Assembly: GCA_964565805.1 (NCBI GenBank)
Contig: CAZMGH010000004.1
Coordinates: forward strand, 37,087-101,086
Direction of reading: 5' to 3'
Length of the DNA stretch: 64,000 nt
Source: Catenibacillus sp964565805
GTDB taxonomy: Bacteria; Bacillota; Clostridia; Lachnospirales; Lachnospiraceae
The position numbers and the translations under genes were made by a program. Of the stretch, positions 18,940-27,526 are shown one piece after another (the first letter of the stretch is position 1; every line of letters starts with the position of its first letter). The notes beneath the pieces are model-generated. The model did not search any database. It had not been told where the DNA came from and saw only the letters and a program-made list of their open reading frames with translations.

Positions 18940-20532
18940 TCACCACCGGCCGAACTCTGTCAGCTGAAGACCCTTGTTCTTATCCAGCACCGTACTTACG
19001 GCCCATTCATGGATAAACAGCAGCAGTGGATTTCCTTTTAGGTCCTTGATCCGCTTCATATCTGAAGTGCCCACGATCTTAGAAACATCCACTTCATCCT
19101 TATTGGCAATCCAGCGGATATATTCATGGGGCATCATGTCCATGCGGATTTCTACCCCGTACTCTGTATGGAGGCGATGCTTTAGTACATCAAACTGGAG
19201 CACACCAACCACCCCTACGATGATCTCTTCCATACCTGTATTGTACTCTTGGAAGATCTGAATAGCGCCTTCCTGAGCAATCTGAGAAATACCTTTTATA
19301 AACTGCTTCCGCTTCATAGTATCCACCTGGCGCACCTTGGCAAAATGCTCCGGCGCGAAGGTAGGAATCCCTTCATATTTAAACTTCTTTCCCGGAACAC
19401 ACAAGGTATCTCCAATAGAAAAAATACCCGGGTCGAAAACGCCGATAATATCTCCCGCATAAGCCTCAGAAACAACCTTACGCTCAGAAGCCATGAGCTG
19501 CTGAGGCTGAAGAAGCTTCTGTTTTTTATTTCCCTGAACATGGTAAACTTCCATGCCTGCGTCAAACTTTCCGGAACAGATACGCATAAAAGCAATGCGG
19601 TCTCTGTGGGCCTTGTTCATATTGGCCTGAATCTTAAACACAAAGGCGGAAAAATCTGGGTCAAAGGAATCGATCAGCCCTTCATCCGACGTTCTGGGCA
19701 GCGGTGGGGACGTCATTTCCAGGAAGTAATTTAAAAACAGCTCAATACCAAAGTTTGTAAGCGCCGAACCGAAAAACACAGGTGACAGCTTACCTTCTGT
19801 CACTTCCCTAATATTAAACTCATTGCTGGCTCCATCCAGCAACTCCACATCCTCCAAAAGCTTTTCATACAGCTCATCCCCGATTACTCCGGTAATCTCC
19901 GGCGAATCCAGGGTCAGGTCTGTGTCATCCACTGCCTTCTGTCCATTGGCAAAGGCGGTAAATGCGTGCATATGCCGGGTTCTCCGGTCATAAACCCCGC
20001 GAAAATCCTTTCCATTTCCAATAGGCCAGTTCATGGGACAGGTCTTGATCCCAAGAACAGATTCAATCTCATCCATAAGATCAAAAGGATCCCTGGCCTC
20101 CCGGTCCATTTTATTTATAAATGTAAAAATCGGAATATTTCTTAAAAGACATACTTTAAACAGCTTAATGGTCTGTGCTTCCACACCCTTGGACGCATCA
20201 ATGACCATCACCGCGGAATCTGCCGCCATAAGGGTACGATAAGTATCCTCTGAGAAATCCTGATGTCCCGGTGTGTCCAAAATATTTATACAATATCCGT
20301 CATAATTAAACTGCATGACGGATGAGGTTACAGAAATACCTCTTTCCTTTTCAATTTCCATCCAGTCGGAAACCGCATGCTTTGCCGTCTTCTTTCCTTT
20401 TACCGAACCAGCCAAATTAATGGCGCCGCCATAAAGAAGGAACTTTTCCGTCAAAGTGGTCTTACCGGCATCGGGATGGGAAATAATGGCAAAGGTCCTG
20501 CGGCGCTCAATCTCTTTTTTTAAGTCCGCCAC
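18940..20532 (-). CDS. prfC: peptide chain release factor 3
   Basis: Translational GTPase that removes RF1/RF2 from the ribosome after termination; 530 residues, the normal length. G1 is SHPDAGKTTLTEKFL near residue 19, G3 is DTPGHQDFSEDT, G4 NKMD. The start codon is GTG at 20530-20532 with GGAGG seven bases upstream. The gene has its own promoter and lies between two degV genes. Confidence 0.95.
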   Translation of the reverse strand: MADLKKEIERRRTFAIISHPDAGKTTLTEKFLLYGGAINLAGSVKGKKTAKHAVSDWMEIEKERGISVTSSVMQFNYDGYCINILDTPGHQDFSEDTYRTLMAADSAVMVIDASKGVEAQTIKLFKVCLLRNIPIFTFINKMDREARDPFDLMDEIESVLGIKTCPMNWPIGNGKDFRGVYDRRTRHMHAFTAFANGQKAVDDTDLTLDSPEITGVIGDELYEKLLEDVELLDGASNEFNIREVTEGKLSPVFFGSALTNFGIELFLNYFLEMTSPPLPRTSDEGLIDSFDPDFSAFVFKIQANMNKAHRDRIAFMRICSGKFDAGMEVYHVQGNKKQKLLQPQQLMASERKVVSEAYAGDIIGVFDPGIFSIGDTLCVPGKKFKYEGIPTFAPEHFAKVRQVDTMKRKQFIKGISQIAQEGAIQIFQEYNTGMEEIIVGVVGVLQFDVLKHRLHTEYGVEIRMDMMPHEYIRWIANKDEVDVSKIVGTSDMKRIKDLKGNPLLLFIHEWAVSTVLDKNKGLQLTEFGRW

Positions 20533-20633
20533 TAAATAACCTCCTGTAAAAAACGCATACTTATATTGTGCCCCAAGAGCACAAAGTGGGGAGAAACCCG
20601 TGTCTCATGCCCATTTGTCAGGCAACACCACGT

Positions 20634-20663
20634 ATTATATCCACTTTTCGCGTACCTTGTCAA
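20634..20663 (-). promoter_or_regulatory. prfC promoter
   Basis: On the minus strand, TTGACA (20658-20663), an 18-bp spacer and TATAAT (20634-20639), about 100 bp upstream of the GTG start. Confidence 0.75.
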
Positions 20664-20710
20664 GAGGCAGGAAGGAAAAGAGGCGCGGCAGGATCTCCGG
20701 TCCTTTAAGT

Positions 20711-21580
20711 TTATCTCCTGTCCCCCAGGTAGAATAAAGCCACCGTCCCCGGCCCGGAATGGGCCCCAATGGTCGGATTGACCATATCAATGTAAAACTG
20801 GTCAATGCCAAAACGTTCCTTTACCTTATCCGCCACATATCTGGCATCATCAATACAATCCCCATGACTGATAAAGATAATATCGTTTTCATCCCTGTAG
20901 CTTCCAATCGTCTCTTCCATCTTATCTACCAGGGCATTTAATGACTTTTTCCGTCCGCGGGCCTTTCCCACAGCAACCAGCCGTCCCTCATCATCCACAT
21001 GAAGCACCGGCTTGATCTGAGCCAATGTACCGATCACTGCTGTCGTCCTGGATACGCGGCCCCCTCTGAATAAATGGAACAGGTTATCTACGGTAAACTG
21101 ATGACACATATGAAGCTTATGATCCTCCACCCACTGGGCGGTCTCTTCCAGGGACGCGCCCTGTCCGCGAAGCTGATTGGCCTTATGGATCAAAAGCCCC
21201 TGGCCAAGGGACGCGCTGAGAGAATCGATCACAATGATCTTTGTATCCGACAGCTCCTCACACAGCTGCTGCCCTACCATAGCCGTCACATTATAGCTGC
21301 CGCTTAAAGCTGAAGAAAATGCAATATGAAGAATATCGTAGCCCTCTTCAATCACACTGCGGAAGGTCTTTTCCACGACCTGGGGATTTACAGCCATGGT
21401 GGTCGGCATCTTTCCCTCGCGCATCTTTGCGTAAAACGCCTCCGGTGACAGCACATCATCGCCTCCGTAAAGCTTCCCGTCCAGATTATAATACAGAGGG
21501 ATCAGCCGAATATCATGCTCTCGGGCATAAGCCTGGGTAAGGTCGCTATTGCAGTCTGTTGTTATGATAAATTTCTTCAT
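20711..21580 (-). CDS. DegV family protein (copy 2)
   Basis: 289 residues, same family as the gene at 17854-18732 but clearly diverged. Visible are the N-terminal ITTDCNSDL block, FSSALSGSYN, LFRGGRVSRTTA and the C-terminal NPTIGAHSGPGTVALF segment. Start ATG with AGGAGG eight bases upstream; its own promoter is about 80 bp further up. Expected to bind a fatty acid in the cytoplasm (family knowledge); the ligand is unknown. Confidence 0.9.
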   Translation of the reverse strand: MKKFIITTDCNSDLTQAYAREHDIRLIPLYYNLDGKLYGGDDVLSPEAFYAKMREGKMPTTMAVNPQVVEKTFRSVIEEGYDILHIAFSSALSGSYNVTAMVGQQLCEELSDTKIIVIDSLSASLGQGLLIHKANQLRGQGASLEETAQWVEDHKLHMCHQFTVDNLFHLFRGGRVSRTTAVIGTLAQIKPVLHVDDEGRLVAVGKARGRKKSLNALVDKMEETIGSYRDENDIIFISHGDCIDDARYVADKVKERFGIDQFYIDMVNPTIGAHSGPGTVALFYLGDRR

Positions 21581-21662
21581 TTAATGGTCCTCCTGCATCT
21601 TTTTTAATCCGCTGCCTTACTGTCATACCCGCCGCAAGGCAGCACCTCTACATGTTACACAC

Positions 21663-21691
21663 AGTATAACATACCCAGCCGCTGACTGCAA
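21663..21691 (-). promoter_or_regulatory. Promoter of degV copy 2
   Basis: On the minus strand, TTGCAG (21686-21691), a 17-bp spacer and TATACT (21663-21668). The -10 is part of a partial dyad TGTTA-N9-TAACA that could bind a regulator. Confidence 0.6.
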
Positions 21692-21770
21692 CCTGGACTG
21701 AAATCTCACGGGGACCATCTGCCTCGAAACAAATGGCGTCCGAATACCGTTAAGGAAGTTTAATTCTTTA

Positions 21771-21804
21771 AATCCGCGGTCACAGCAGTTTGCGGCCGCG
21801 GATT
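21771..21804 (-). terminator. Probable uvrA terminator
   Basis: A 9-bp perfect stem, AATCCGCGG (21771-21779) with CCGCGGATT (21796-21804), eight bases past the uvrA stop. The downstream T tract on the minus strand is weak (TAAAGAATT), so the call is tentative. Confidence 0.5.
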
Positions 21805-21812
21805 TTTAAAAC

Positions 21813-24680
21813 TCATCTCTGGTCAAAAGCTTTTGCCTTCTCCAAATACTTCTTGATATACTGTCCTGTATAGGACTTCGGCGCCATGGCCACCGCCTCC
21901 GGCGTCCCCTTGGCGATCACAGTACCGCCTCGATCCCCTCCGTCAGGCCCTATATCAATAATATAATCCGCAGTCTTGATCACATCCAGATTATGCTCAA
22001 TAACAATGACGGTATTTCCCCCTTCCGTCAGCCGGTGAAGGATCTCAATCAGCTTATGTACATCCGCAAAGTGCAGCCCTGTGGTAGGCTCGTCCAGAAT
22101 ATATACCGTCCGGCCTGTACTGCGGCGGCTCAGTTCTGTGGCCAGCTTTACCCGCTGGGCCTCACCGCCGGAAAGCTGAGTGGAAGGCTGTCCCAGCTTA
22201 ATATAGGACAGACCTACATCATTAAGGGTTTCCAGTTTCCTGCGGATGGAAGGAACATTTTCAAAAAATTCCAAAGCTTCCTCCACCGTCATGTCCAGCA
22301 CATCATAAATGCTCTTGCCCTTATACTTCACCTCCAAAGTTTCCCGGTTATACCGTTTTCCCCGGCAAACCTCACAGGGAACATACACATCAGACAAAAA
22401 GTGCATCTCAATCTTTATAATACCATCACCGGCACAGGCTTCACACCGTCCCCCCTTTACGTTAAAGCTGAAACGGCCTTTTTTGTAGCCCCGCTCCTTG
22501 GCGTCTGTGGTGGCGGCAAACAGATCCCGGATCATGTCAAACACACCAGTATAAGTGGCCGGGTTTGACCGAGGTGTCCGTCCAATAGGGGACTGGTCAA
22601 TATCGATCACCTTGTCCAGTTGGTCCAGCCCTTCAATGGACCGGTGCTTTCCGGGGCGGGCCGTCCTGGAATGATTCAGATCCCGGGCAAGGCGTTTATA
22701 TAAGATCTCATTTACCAGGGAGCTTTTCCCGGACCCGGATACGCCGGTGACACAGGTAAAGACGCCAAGAGGAAACTTAACATCCATATTTTTAAGGTTA
22801 TTTTCCCGGGCGCCCCGCACAGTGAGCCAACCTGAAGGCTTTCTCCTGGACTTTGGCACAGGGATCTGGATACGGCCGCTTAAGTAAGCTCCGGTAATGG
22901 AATTTTCATTTTCCATGATCTCCTGAGCGGTTCCCTGGGCTACCACATATCCCCCATGCTCCCCGGCGCCGGGACCAATATCCACAATATGATCCGCCTT
23001 AAGCATGGTATCCTCATCATGCTCTACCACAATAAGGGTATTCCCCAGGTCACGGAGATTCTTTAACGTCTTGAGAAGCTTGTCATTATCCTTCTGATGC
23101 AGACCGATACTGGGCTCGTCCAAAATATAAGCCACGCCCACCAAACCGGAGCCGATCTGGGTCGCCAGACGGATCCGCTGGGCCTCGCCGCCGGATAAAG
23201 TGGCTGTGGCACGGGAAAGCATCAGATAGTCCAAACCCACATCAATGAGAAATCCCACTCTGGCCCGGATCTCCTTAACGATCTGATCGCCGATTAAATG
23301 CTGCTGCCGGGTCAGCGCCATGTGAGACATAAAATCTGCCAGCTCCAGCATGGACATATCGGTCAGCTGGGATATATTTTTATCGCACACACTCACTGCC
23401 AGCGCTTCCTTTTTCAAACGTCGGCCGCCGCACGCCTTACAGGGGGTAATGGTCATAAAATTCTCATATTCCTGCTTTAGTGTCTCTGAACTTGTCTCTC
23501 TGTAGCGCCGCTCCATATTTTTGATCAGTCCCTCAAAGGCCACATCATAGATTCCCTGTCCCCGCTGACCTTTATAGTGGACCTTTACCTCATGGCCGTT
23601 AGTGCCATGGATCAAAATATCCTTAATCTGATCCGGATAATCCTGGAACGGGGTATCCAGACTGAAATTATACTCTTTTGCCAGGGCCACCAGGACAGCA
23701 TGGGTAAAGCTGGAAGACTCTGTGGATGACTGCCAGCCCATAGCCACAATGGCTCCCTTGGAAATGCTTAAGGACTTATCCGGGATCATCAGATCCACGT
23801 CAAACTCCATCCGATACCCTAATCCGGAACACACCGGGCAGGCGCCAAAGGGATTATTAAATGAAAATATCCGCGGCTCAATCTCATCCAGGCTGATGCC
23901 GCAGTCCGGGCAGGAAAAACTCTGGCTGAAAGTCATAGGCTCCTGGCCGATCACATCCACGATCACCAGGCCTTCCGCCTGCTTTAAGGCAGTTTCCAAA
24001 GAATCTGTAAGACGCTTCTCGATCCCTTCCCGGATCATAAGACGGTCCACGACAATCTCTATATTATGCTTTTTGTTCTTTTCCAGCTTGATCTCCTCAG
24101 AAAGCTCATAAAGATTCCCATCCACCATAACACGGACATAGCCGCTTTTGCGGGCGCTTTCAAAAAGCTTTACATGTTCCCCTTTACGTCCCCGGACGAC
24201 CGGAGCCAGCACCTGGATCCGGGTCCGCTCCGGCAGAGCCATCAGCGTATCCACCATCTGATCTACGGTCTGTTTTTTAATCTCCTTGCCGCACTTAGGG
24301 CAATGGGGGATGCCGATCCGGGCATACAAAAGACGGAAATAATCATAAATCTCTGTCACTGTTCCTACCGTGGACCGGGGATTCCGGTTGGTAGACTTCT
24401 GGTCAATGGAAATGGCCGGAGAAAGTCCTGTAATGCTCTCCACATCCGGCTTTTCCATCTGACCTAAAAACTGGCGGGCATAGGAAGACAAAGACTCCAT
24501 ATACCGGCGCTGCCCCTCAGCGTAAATCGTATCAAAGGCCAGGGAAGACTTGCCCGACCCGGAAAGACCGGTTAAAACTACCAGCTCATTTCTGGGGATC
24601 TGCACATCGATCCCTTTCAAGTTGTGTTCCCGCGCCCCTTTAATGGTTATATATTCTTTTACAAGATCTTTTTTTGTCAT
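21813..24680 (-). CDS. uvrA: excinuclease ABC subunit A
   Basis: Damage-recognition ATPase of nucleotide excision repair; 955 residues. Two ABC modules: Walker A GLSGSGKSSLAF near residue 30 and GVSGSGKSSLVN near residue 640; signatures LSGGEAQRIRLA and LSGGEAQRVKLA. Zinc sites CPKCGKEI, CPDCG...CPVC and CEACAGDG...CEVCRGKRY are present. The start at 24680 is chosen because AGAGG is six bases upstream; an ATG at 24686 abuts that site. No uvrB is next to it. The promoter overlaps a LexA-type box. Confidence 0.97.
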   Translation of the reverse strand: MTKKDLVKEYITIKGAREHNLKGIDVQIPRNELVVLTGLSGSGKSSLAFDTIYAEGQRRYMESLSSYARQFLGQMEKPDVESITGLSPAISIDQKSTNRNPRSTVGTVTEIYDYFRLLYARIGIPHCPKCGKEIKKQTVDQMVDTLMALPERTRIQVLAPVVRGRKGEHVKLFESARKSGYVRVMVDGNLYELSEEIKLEKNKKHNIEIVVDRLMIREGIEKRLTDSLETALKQAEGLVIVDVIGQEPMTFSQSFSCPDCGISLDEIEPRIFSFNNPFGACPVCSGLGYRMEFDVDLMIPDKSLSISKGAIVAMGWQSSTESSSFTHAVLVALAKEYNFSLDTPFQDYPDQIKDILIHGTNGHEVKVHYKGQRGQGIYDVAFEGLIKNMERRYRETSSETLKQEYENFMTITPCKACGGRRLKKEALAVSVCDKNISQLTDMSMLELADFMSHMALTRQQHLIGDQIVKEIRARVGFLIDVGLDYLMLSRATATLSGGEAQRIRLATQIGSGLVGVAYILDEPSIGLHQKDNDKLLKTLKNLRDLGNTLIVVEHDEDTMLKADHIVDIGPGAGEHGGYVVAQGTAQEIMENENSITGAYLSGRIQIPVPKSRRKPSGWLTVRGARENNLKNMDVKFPLGVFTCVTGVSGSGKSSLVNEILYKRLARDLNHSRTARPGKHRSIEGLDQLDKVIDIDQSPIGRTPRSNPATYTGVFDMIRDLFAATTDAKERGYKKGRFSFNVKGGRCEACAGDGIIKIEMHFLSDVYVPCEVCRGKRYNRETLEVKYKGKSIYDVLDMTVEEALEFFENVPSIRRKLETLNDVGLSYIKLGQPSTQLSGGEAQRVKLATELSRRSTGRTVYILDEPTTGLHFADVHKLIEILHRLTEGGNTVIVIEHNLDVIKTADYIIDIGPDGGDRGGTVIAKGTPEAVAMAPKSYTGQYIKKYLEKAKAFDQR

Positions 24681-24717
24681 AATCATCCTCTTCTCAAAAA
24701 GCTGTCAGGTTATTTTC

Positions 24718-24757
24718 AGTATAGCATACCACCCTCTGAAAATCAAACATTTGTTCG
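24718..24757 (-). promoter_or_regulatory. uvrA promoter with LexA (SOS) box
   Basis: On the minus strand, TTGATT (24741-24746), a 17-bp spacer and TATACT (24718-24723). The sequence CGAACAAATGTTTG (minus strand, 24744-24757) matches the Gram-positive LexA pattern CGAAC-N4-GTTCG with one mismatch in the right arm, and overlaps the -35. SOS control of uvrA is well known in Firmicutes. Confidence 0.7.
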
Positions 24758-24908
24758 TTCTAAAACATCACAAAGATGCTTTCCTTTTTTACATGATTTT
24801 ACCACATTATGTAAAAAGCCGCGTCAAGGATCCCTCTTGTCCCTGAAAGCAAAGTTGTGCTACAATGAAGCCATGATATTTTTACCAGAAACGGAGCGTT
24901 TTATTATT

Positions 24909-26123
24909 ATGCCATCTTTGGGAAATCAGGAATATATCCGGGACATGAACAGCCGTATCGTTCTGGAACAGATCATCCGCCAGGAGCCTGTGTCCAGGGC
25001 AGAACTGTCCAAAACCCTTGGCCTGACAAAGGCCACCATATCCTCCATTGTACAATCCTTTATCGACCAGGAATATGTTACGGAAATCGGCAGTCTGAAC
25101 ACAGGCAAGGGCCGCAAGCCTATTTTGCTAAAGTTTAACGGAGACTGCGGCTACACCTTATCCCTTTATATTAATGTGGATTCCACCGCCATTCTTCTGT
25201 GCAATCTCCGGGGAGAAAAGCGGCAGTTTTTCTCCTATCCGGCCCCGGGACCAGATCCGGAAGCAGATCTGTGCCAGTATATCGCCCATGCCGCATCCCA
25301 TTGCCCAGACTCTCCCTACGGGATCATTGGCATAACTTTAGGCATCCTTGGCATTGTCCATGAAAACAGGATCCAGTTTACCCCATACTATGACCTGAAC
25401 ACACCGGACCTTGGCCAAAGGCTTTGGGAGCATTTTCAGATTCCCGTATATGTGGAAAATGAATCGAATCTGTCTGCCCTTGGGGAACGGACCTTTTTCC
25501 ACAATCATCCCAGCCTGATCAATCTGAACATCCACTCCGGCATCGGCATGGGCATTATCCTGGACAACCGGCTATACACCGGACAGACCGGATACGCGGG
25601 AGAGTTTGGCCACACCATCATCCAGCCTGGCGGAAAACCCTGTCCCTGCGGCAACCGGGGATGCATCGAACAGTATGCCTCTGCCCGGGCCATCGTGGAC
25701 ATGTACCGAGAGGCCCAAAAAAATCCGGCGGCAAACGCGTCGGATCTTTGCAGGGCCTATGAGGAAAATGATCCTCAGGCCCAAAACTGTATTCATGCAT
25801 TTATTAAATATATGGCCATTGCCCTGAACAATATCCTGAATATTTTTAATCCGGATATGATCATTATTAACAGTATTTTTACAGAAAAAATCCCTGGGCT
25901 GACCCGGGAGATTTTCCTCCACTTGAGCAACACTTTTAACCGGGACTGCTGCTTTGTAGCCGCGTCCCACAGCCAGGAGACTTCTATCCTTTTAGGCGGC
26001 GCCTGTCTGGGAGCCAAAAACTTCCTTAAAGTATCGGATCTTCCCTTTTGTCATCAGTCGTGCCTTTCGTCTGAATTATCAAAGCACTCACAAAATCTGG
26101 CGGCAAAGGCAGGGGGCTCATGA
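24909..26123 (+). CDS. ROK family transcriptional regulator/sugar kinase
   Basis: 404 residues. An N-terminal winged helix-turn-helix (SRAELSKTLGLTKATISSIV, about residues 25-45) is followed by a ROK domain with the zinc motif CPCGNRGCIEQYAS near residue 245. This is the NagC/XylR type of ROK repressor. The start ATG at 24909 has GGAG 12 bases upstream; an ATG at 24873 would add 12 residues. A possible promoter is TTGTCC-18-TACAAT just upstream (24837-24866). It is divergent from uvrA. Its 3' end overlaps the convergent histidine phosphatase gene by 70 bp. The effector sugar cannot be inferred. Confidence 0.88.
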   Translation: MPSLGNQEYIRDMNSRIVLEQIIRQEPVSRAELSKTLGLTKATISSIVQSFIDQEYVTEIGSLNTGKGRKPILLKFNGDCGYTLSLYINVDSTAILLCNLRGEKRQFFSYPAPGPDPEADLCQYIAHAASHCPDSPYGIIGITLGILGIVHENRIQFTPYYDLNTPDLGQRLWEHFQIPVYVENESNLSALGERTFFHNHPSLINLNIHSGIGMGIILDNRLYTGQTGYAGEFGHTIIQPGGKPCPCGNRGCIEQYASARAIVDMYREAQKNPAANASDLCRAYEENDPQAQNCIHAFIKYMAIALNNILNIFNPDMIIINSIFTEKIPGLTREIFLHLSNTFNRDCCFVAASHSQETSILLGGACLGAKNFLKVSDLPFCHQSCLSSELSKHSQNLAAKAGGS

Positions 26124-26785
26124 TTGGCATACAAATGGGAAATGTCCCCAAAGCTGCTCATGCGAAAGCTGGCAATCCCCTTCCGCCGTTCCTCTGTGAC
26201 TACCGTTGTTACAGAGGACGGGGCCGCGCATAAGCCGTGCCACAGCACCATGGGAGAAATATTTAGCAAATGGCTGAGAAGAACACACTCTACCCCAAAA
26301 TGGCAGAAAAACGCTATCGTCTCATTATTCGCCTGCTCCGCCTTGTAGCCATTTCCATTTCTTATGTATCCATGATCCTTTAAAACCTGGTCCAGCCCTT
26401 GGATCACCCAGTCATATTCTTTTTTGACCTGACCTTCCTTCATAATGGGATTTTCATACCACTGATCCTTATTAAAAAATGCCTCATCCCCCATCCAGTC
26501 CTGAGGAAGCCAGTCCCAGGCGATCTCCCTTTTTTCTTTCACATCCGGCCGCCAAATATGGGTATCAAATTCCCGAAGCCAGGGACACTCTTCTGCCTGT
26601 TTATGGATCCGCTCCAAAGTAAGGGATGCCGTATCCTTTGCCCGTCCTAAAGGAGATACATAAACATGGCCGATCCCTGCCTTCTCCAGACGCTGTGCCA
26701 GAAATTCCGCCTCTCTCCAACCTTTTTCAGTAAGAGAATCCTTTTCATAATCCGGATCCCCGTGCCTTACGATCAGTAATTTCAT
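26054..26785 (-). CDS. histidine phosphatase family protein
   Basis: 243 residues, phosphoglycerate-mutase-like superfamily. The catalytic RHG motif is in the first ten residues (MKLLIVRHGDPDY), with the second Arg in SPLGRAKDTA, an acidic residue downstream, and the second His in FFCHFGVE near residue 165. The substrate is unknown; the superfamily covers sugar phosphates, nucleotides and phosphoproteins. AGAGG is ten bases before the start. The last 70 bases overlap the ROK gene on the other strand. Confidence 0.85.
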   Translation of the reverse strand: MKLLIVRHGDPDYEKDSLTEKGWREAEFLAQRLEKAGIGHVYVSPLGRAKDTASLTLERIHKQAEECPWLREFDTHIWRPDVKEKREIAWDWLPQDWMGDEAFFNKDQWYENPIMKEGQVKKEYDWVIQGLDQVLKDHGYIRNGNGYKAEQANNETIAFFCHFGVECVLLSHLLNISPMVLWHGLCAAPSSVTTVVTEERRKGIASFRMSSFGDISHLYANHEPPAFAARFCECFDNSDERHD

Positions 26786-26836
26786 AACTAAATACCTCTC
26801 TTTTCTCCCATCTCAGTTTTTAACCGGCTGGGACTG

Positions 26837-27526
26837 TCACACCTTAAACCGGTAGCCCACGCCCCAGATGGTTTCAATATACTGAGGCTTGGATGTATTA
26901 AACTCGATTTTTTCCCGGATCTTCTTAATATGTACCGTGACTGTAGCAATATCGCCTACAGATTCCATGTCCCATATTTTGCTGAACAGCTCTTCCTTGG
27001 TAAATACATGGTTTGGATTTTCCGCCAAAAAGGTAAGCAGGTCAAACTCCTTGGTGGTAAATGCCTTTTCCTCGCCATTAACGTAGACTCTCCGAGCTGT
27101 TTTGTCAATTTTAATCCCCCGGATCTCAATGACTTCATTTTTCTTTACCCCGCTGCCTACTAAACGCTCATACCGGGCCAGATGGGCCTTGACCCTGGCT
27201 ACCAGCTCGCTGGGACTGAAGGGTTTTGTAATATAATCGTCTGCCCCAAGACCTAAGCCCCGGATCTTGTCAATATCCTCCTTCTTAGCGGAAACAAGGA
27301 TAATAGGCACGTTTTTCACTTCCCGCACCTTTTTGCACACCTCAAAACCGTCTACATTGGGAAGCATCAGATCTAATATGATCAGATCCACGCTTTCATT
27401 TAACGCGGTCCTTAGTCCTGCATCTCCGGTTTCTTCAATCAGCACTTCAAAACCGCTCAGCTCCAGATAATCCTTTTCCAGCTCCGCAATACTGGTTTCA
27501 TCCTCAATAATCAATATTTTACTCAT
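26837..27526 (-). CDS. response regulator, OmpR/PhoB family
   Basis: 229 residues. N-terminal receiver with acidic pair near residue 8, phosphoacceptor Asp52 in LIILDLMLP, and the conserved Lys in ITKPFSPSELVARV. C-terminal winged helix with KEFDLLTFLAENPNHVFTKEEL and VGYRFKV. The ATG at 27526 overlaps the kinase stop by 8 bases (ATGAGTAA), so it is downstream of and coupled to its cognate kinase. Target genes are not evident. Confidence 0.93.
   Translation of the reverse strand: MSKILIIEDETSIAELEKDYLELSGFEVLIEETGDAGLRTALNESVDLIILDLMLPNVDGFEVCKKVREVKNVPIILVSAKKEDIDKIRGLGLGADDYITKPFSPSELVARVKAHLARYERLVGSGVKKNEVIEIRGIKIDKTARRVYVNGEEKAFTTKEFDLLTFLAENPNHVFTKEELFSKIWDMESVGDIATVTVHIKKIREKIEFNTSKPQYIETIWGVGYRFKV

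Noticed and set aside
20533..20710. prfC upstream region examined for small genes or RNA
   Set aside because: Contains the promoter and ribosome binding site only; short open frames there have no initiation signals.
21771..21804. Possible plus-strand terminator with T run after the hairpin
   Set aside because: No plus-strand gene reads into this place; kept only as a tentative minus-strand uvrA terminator.
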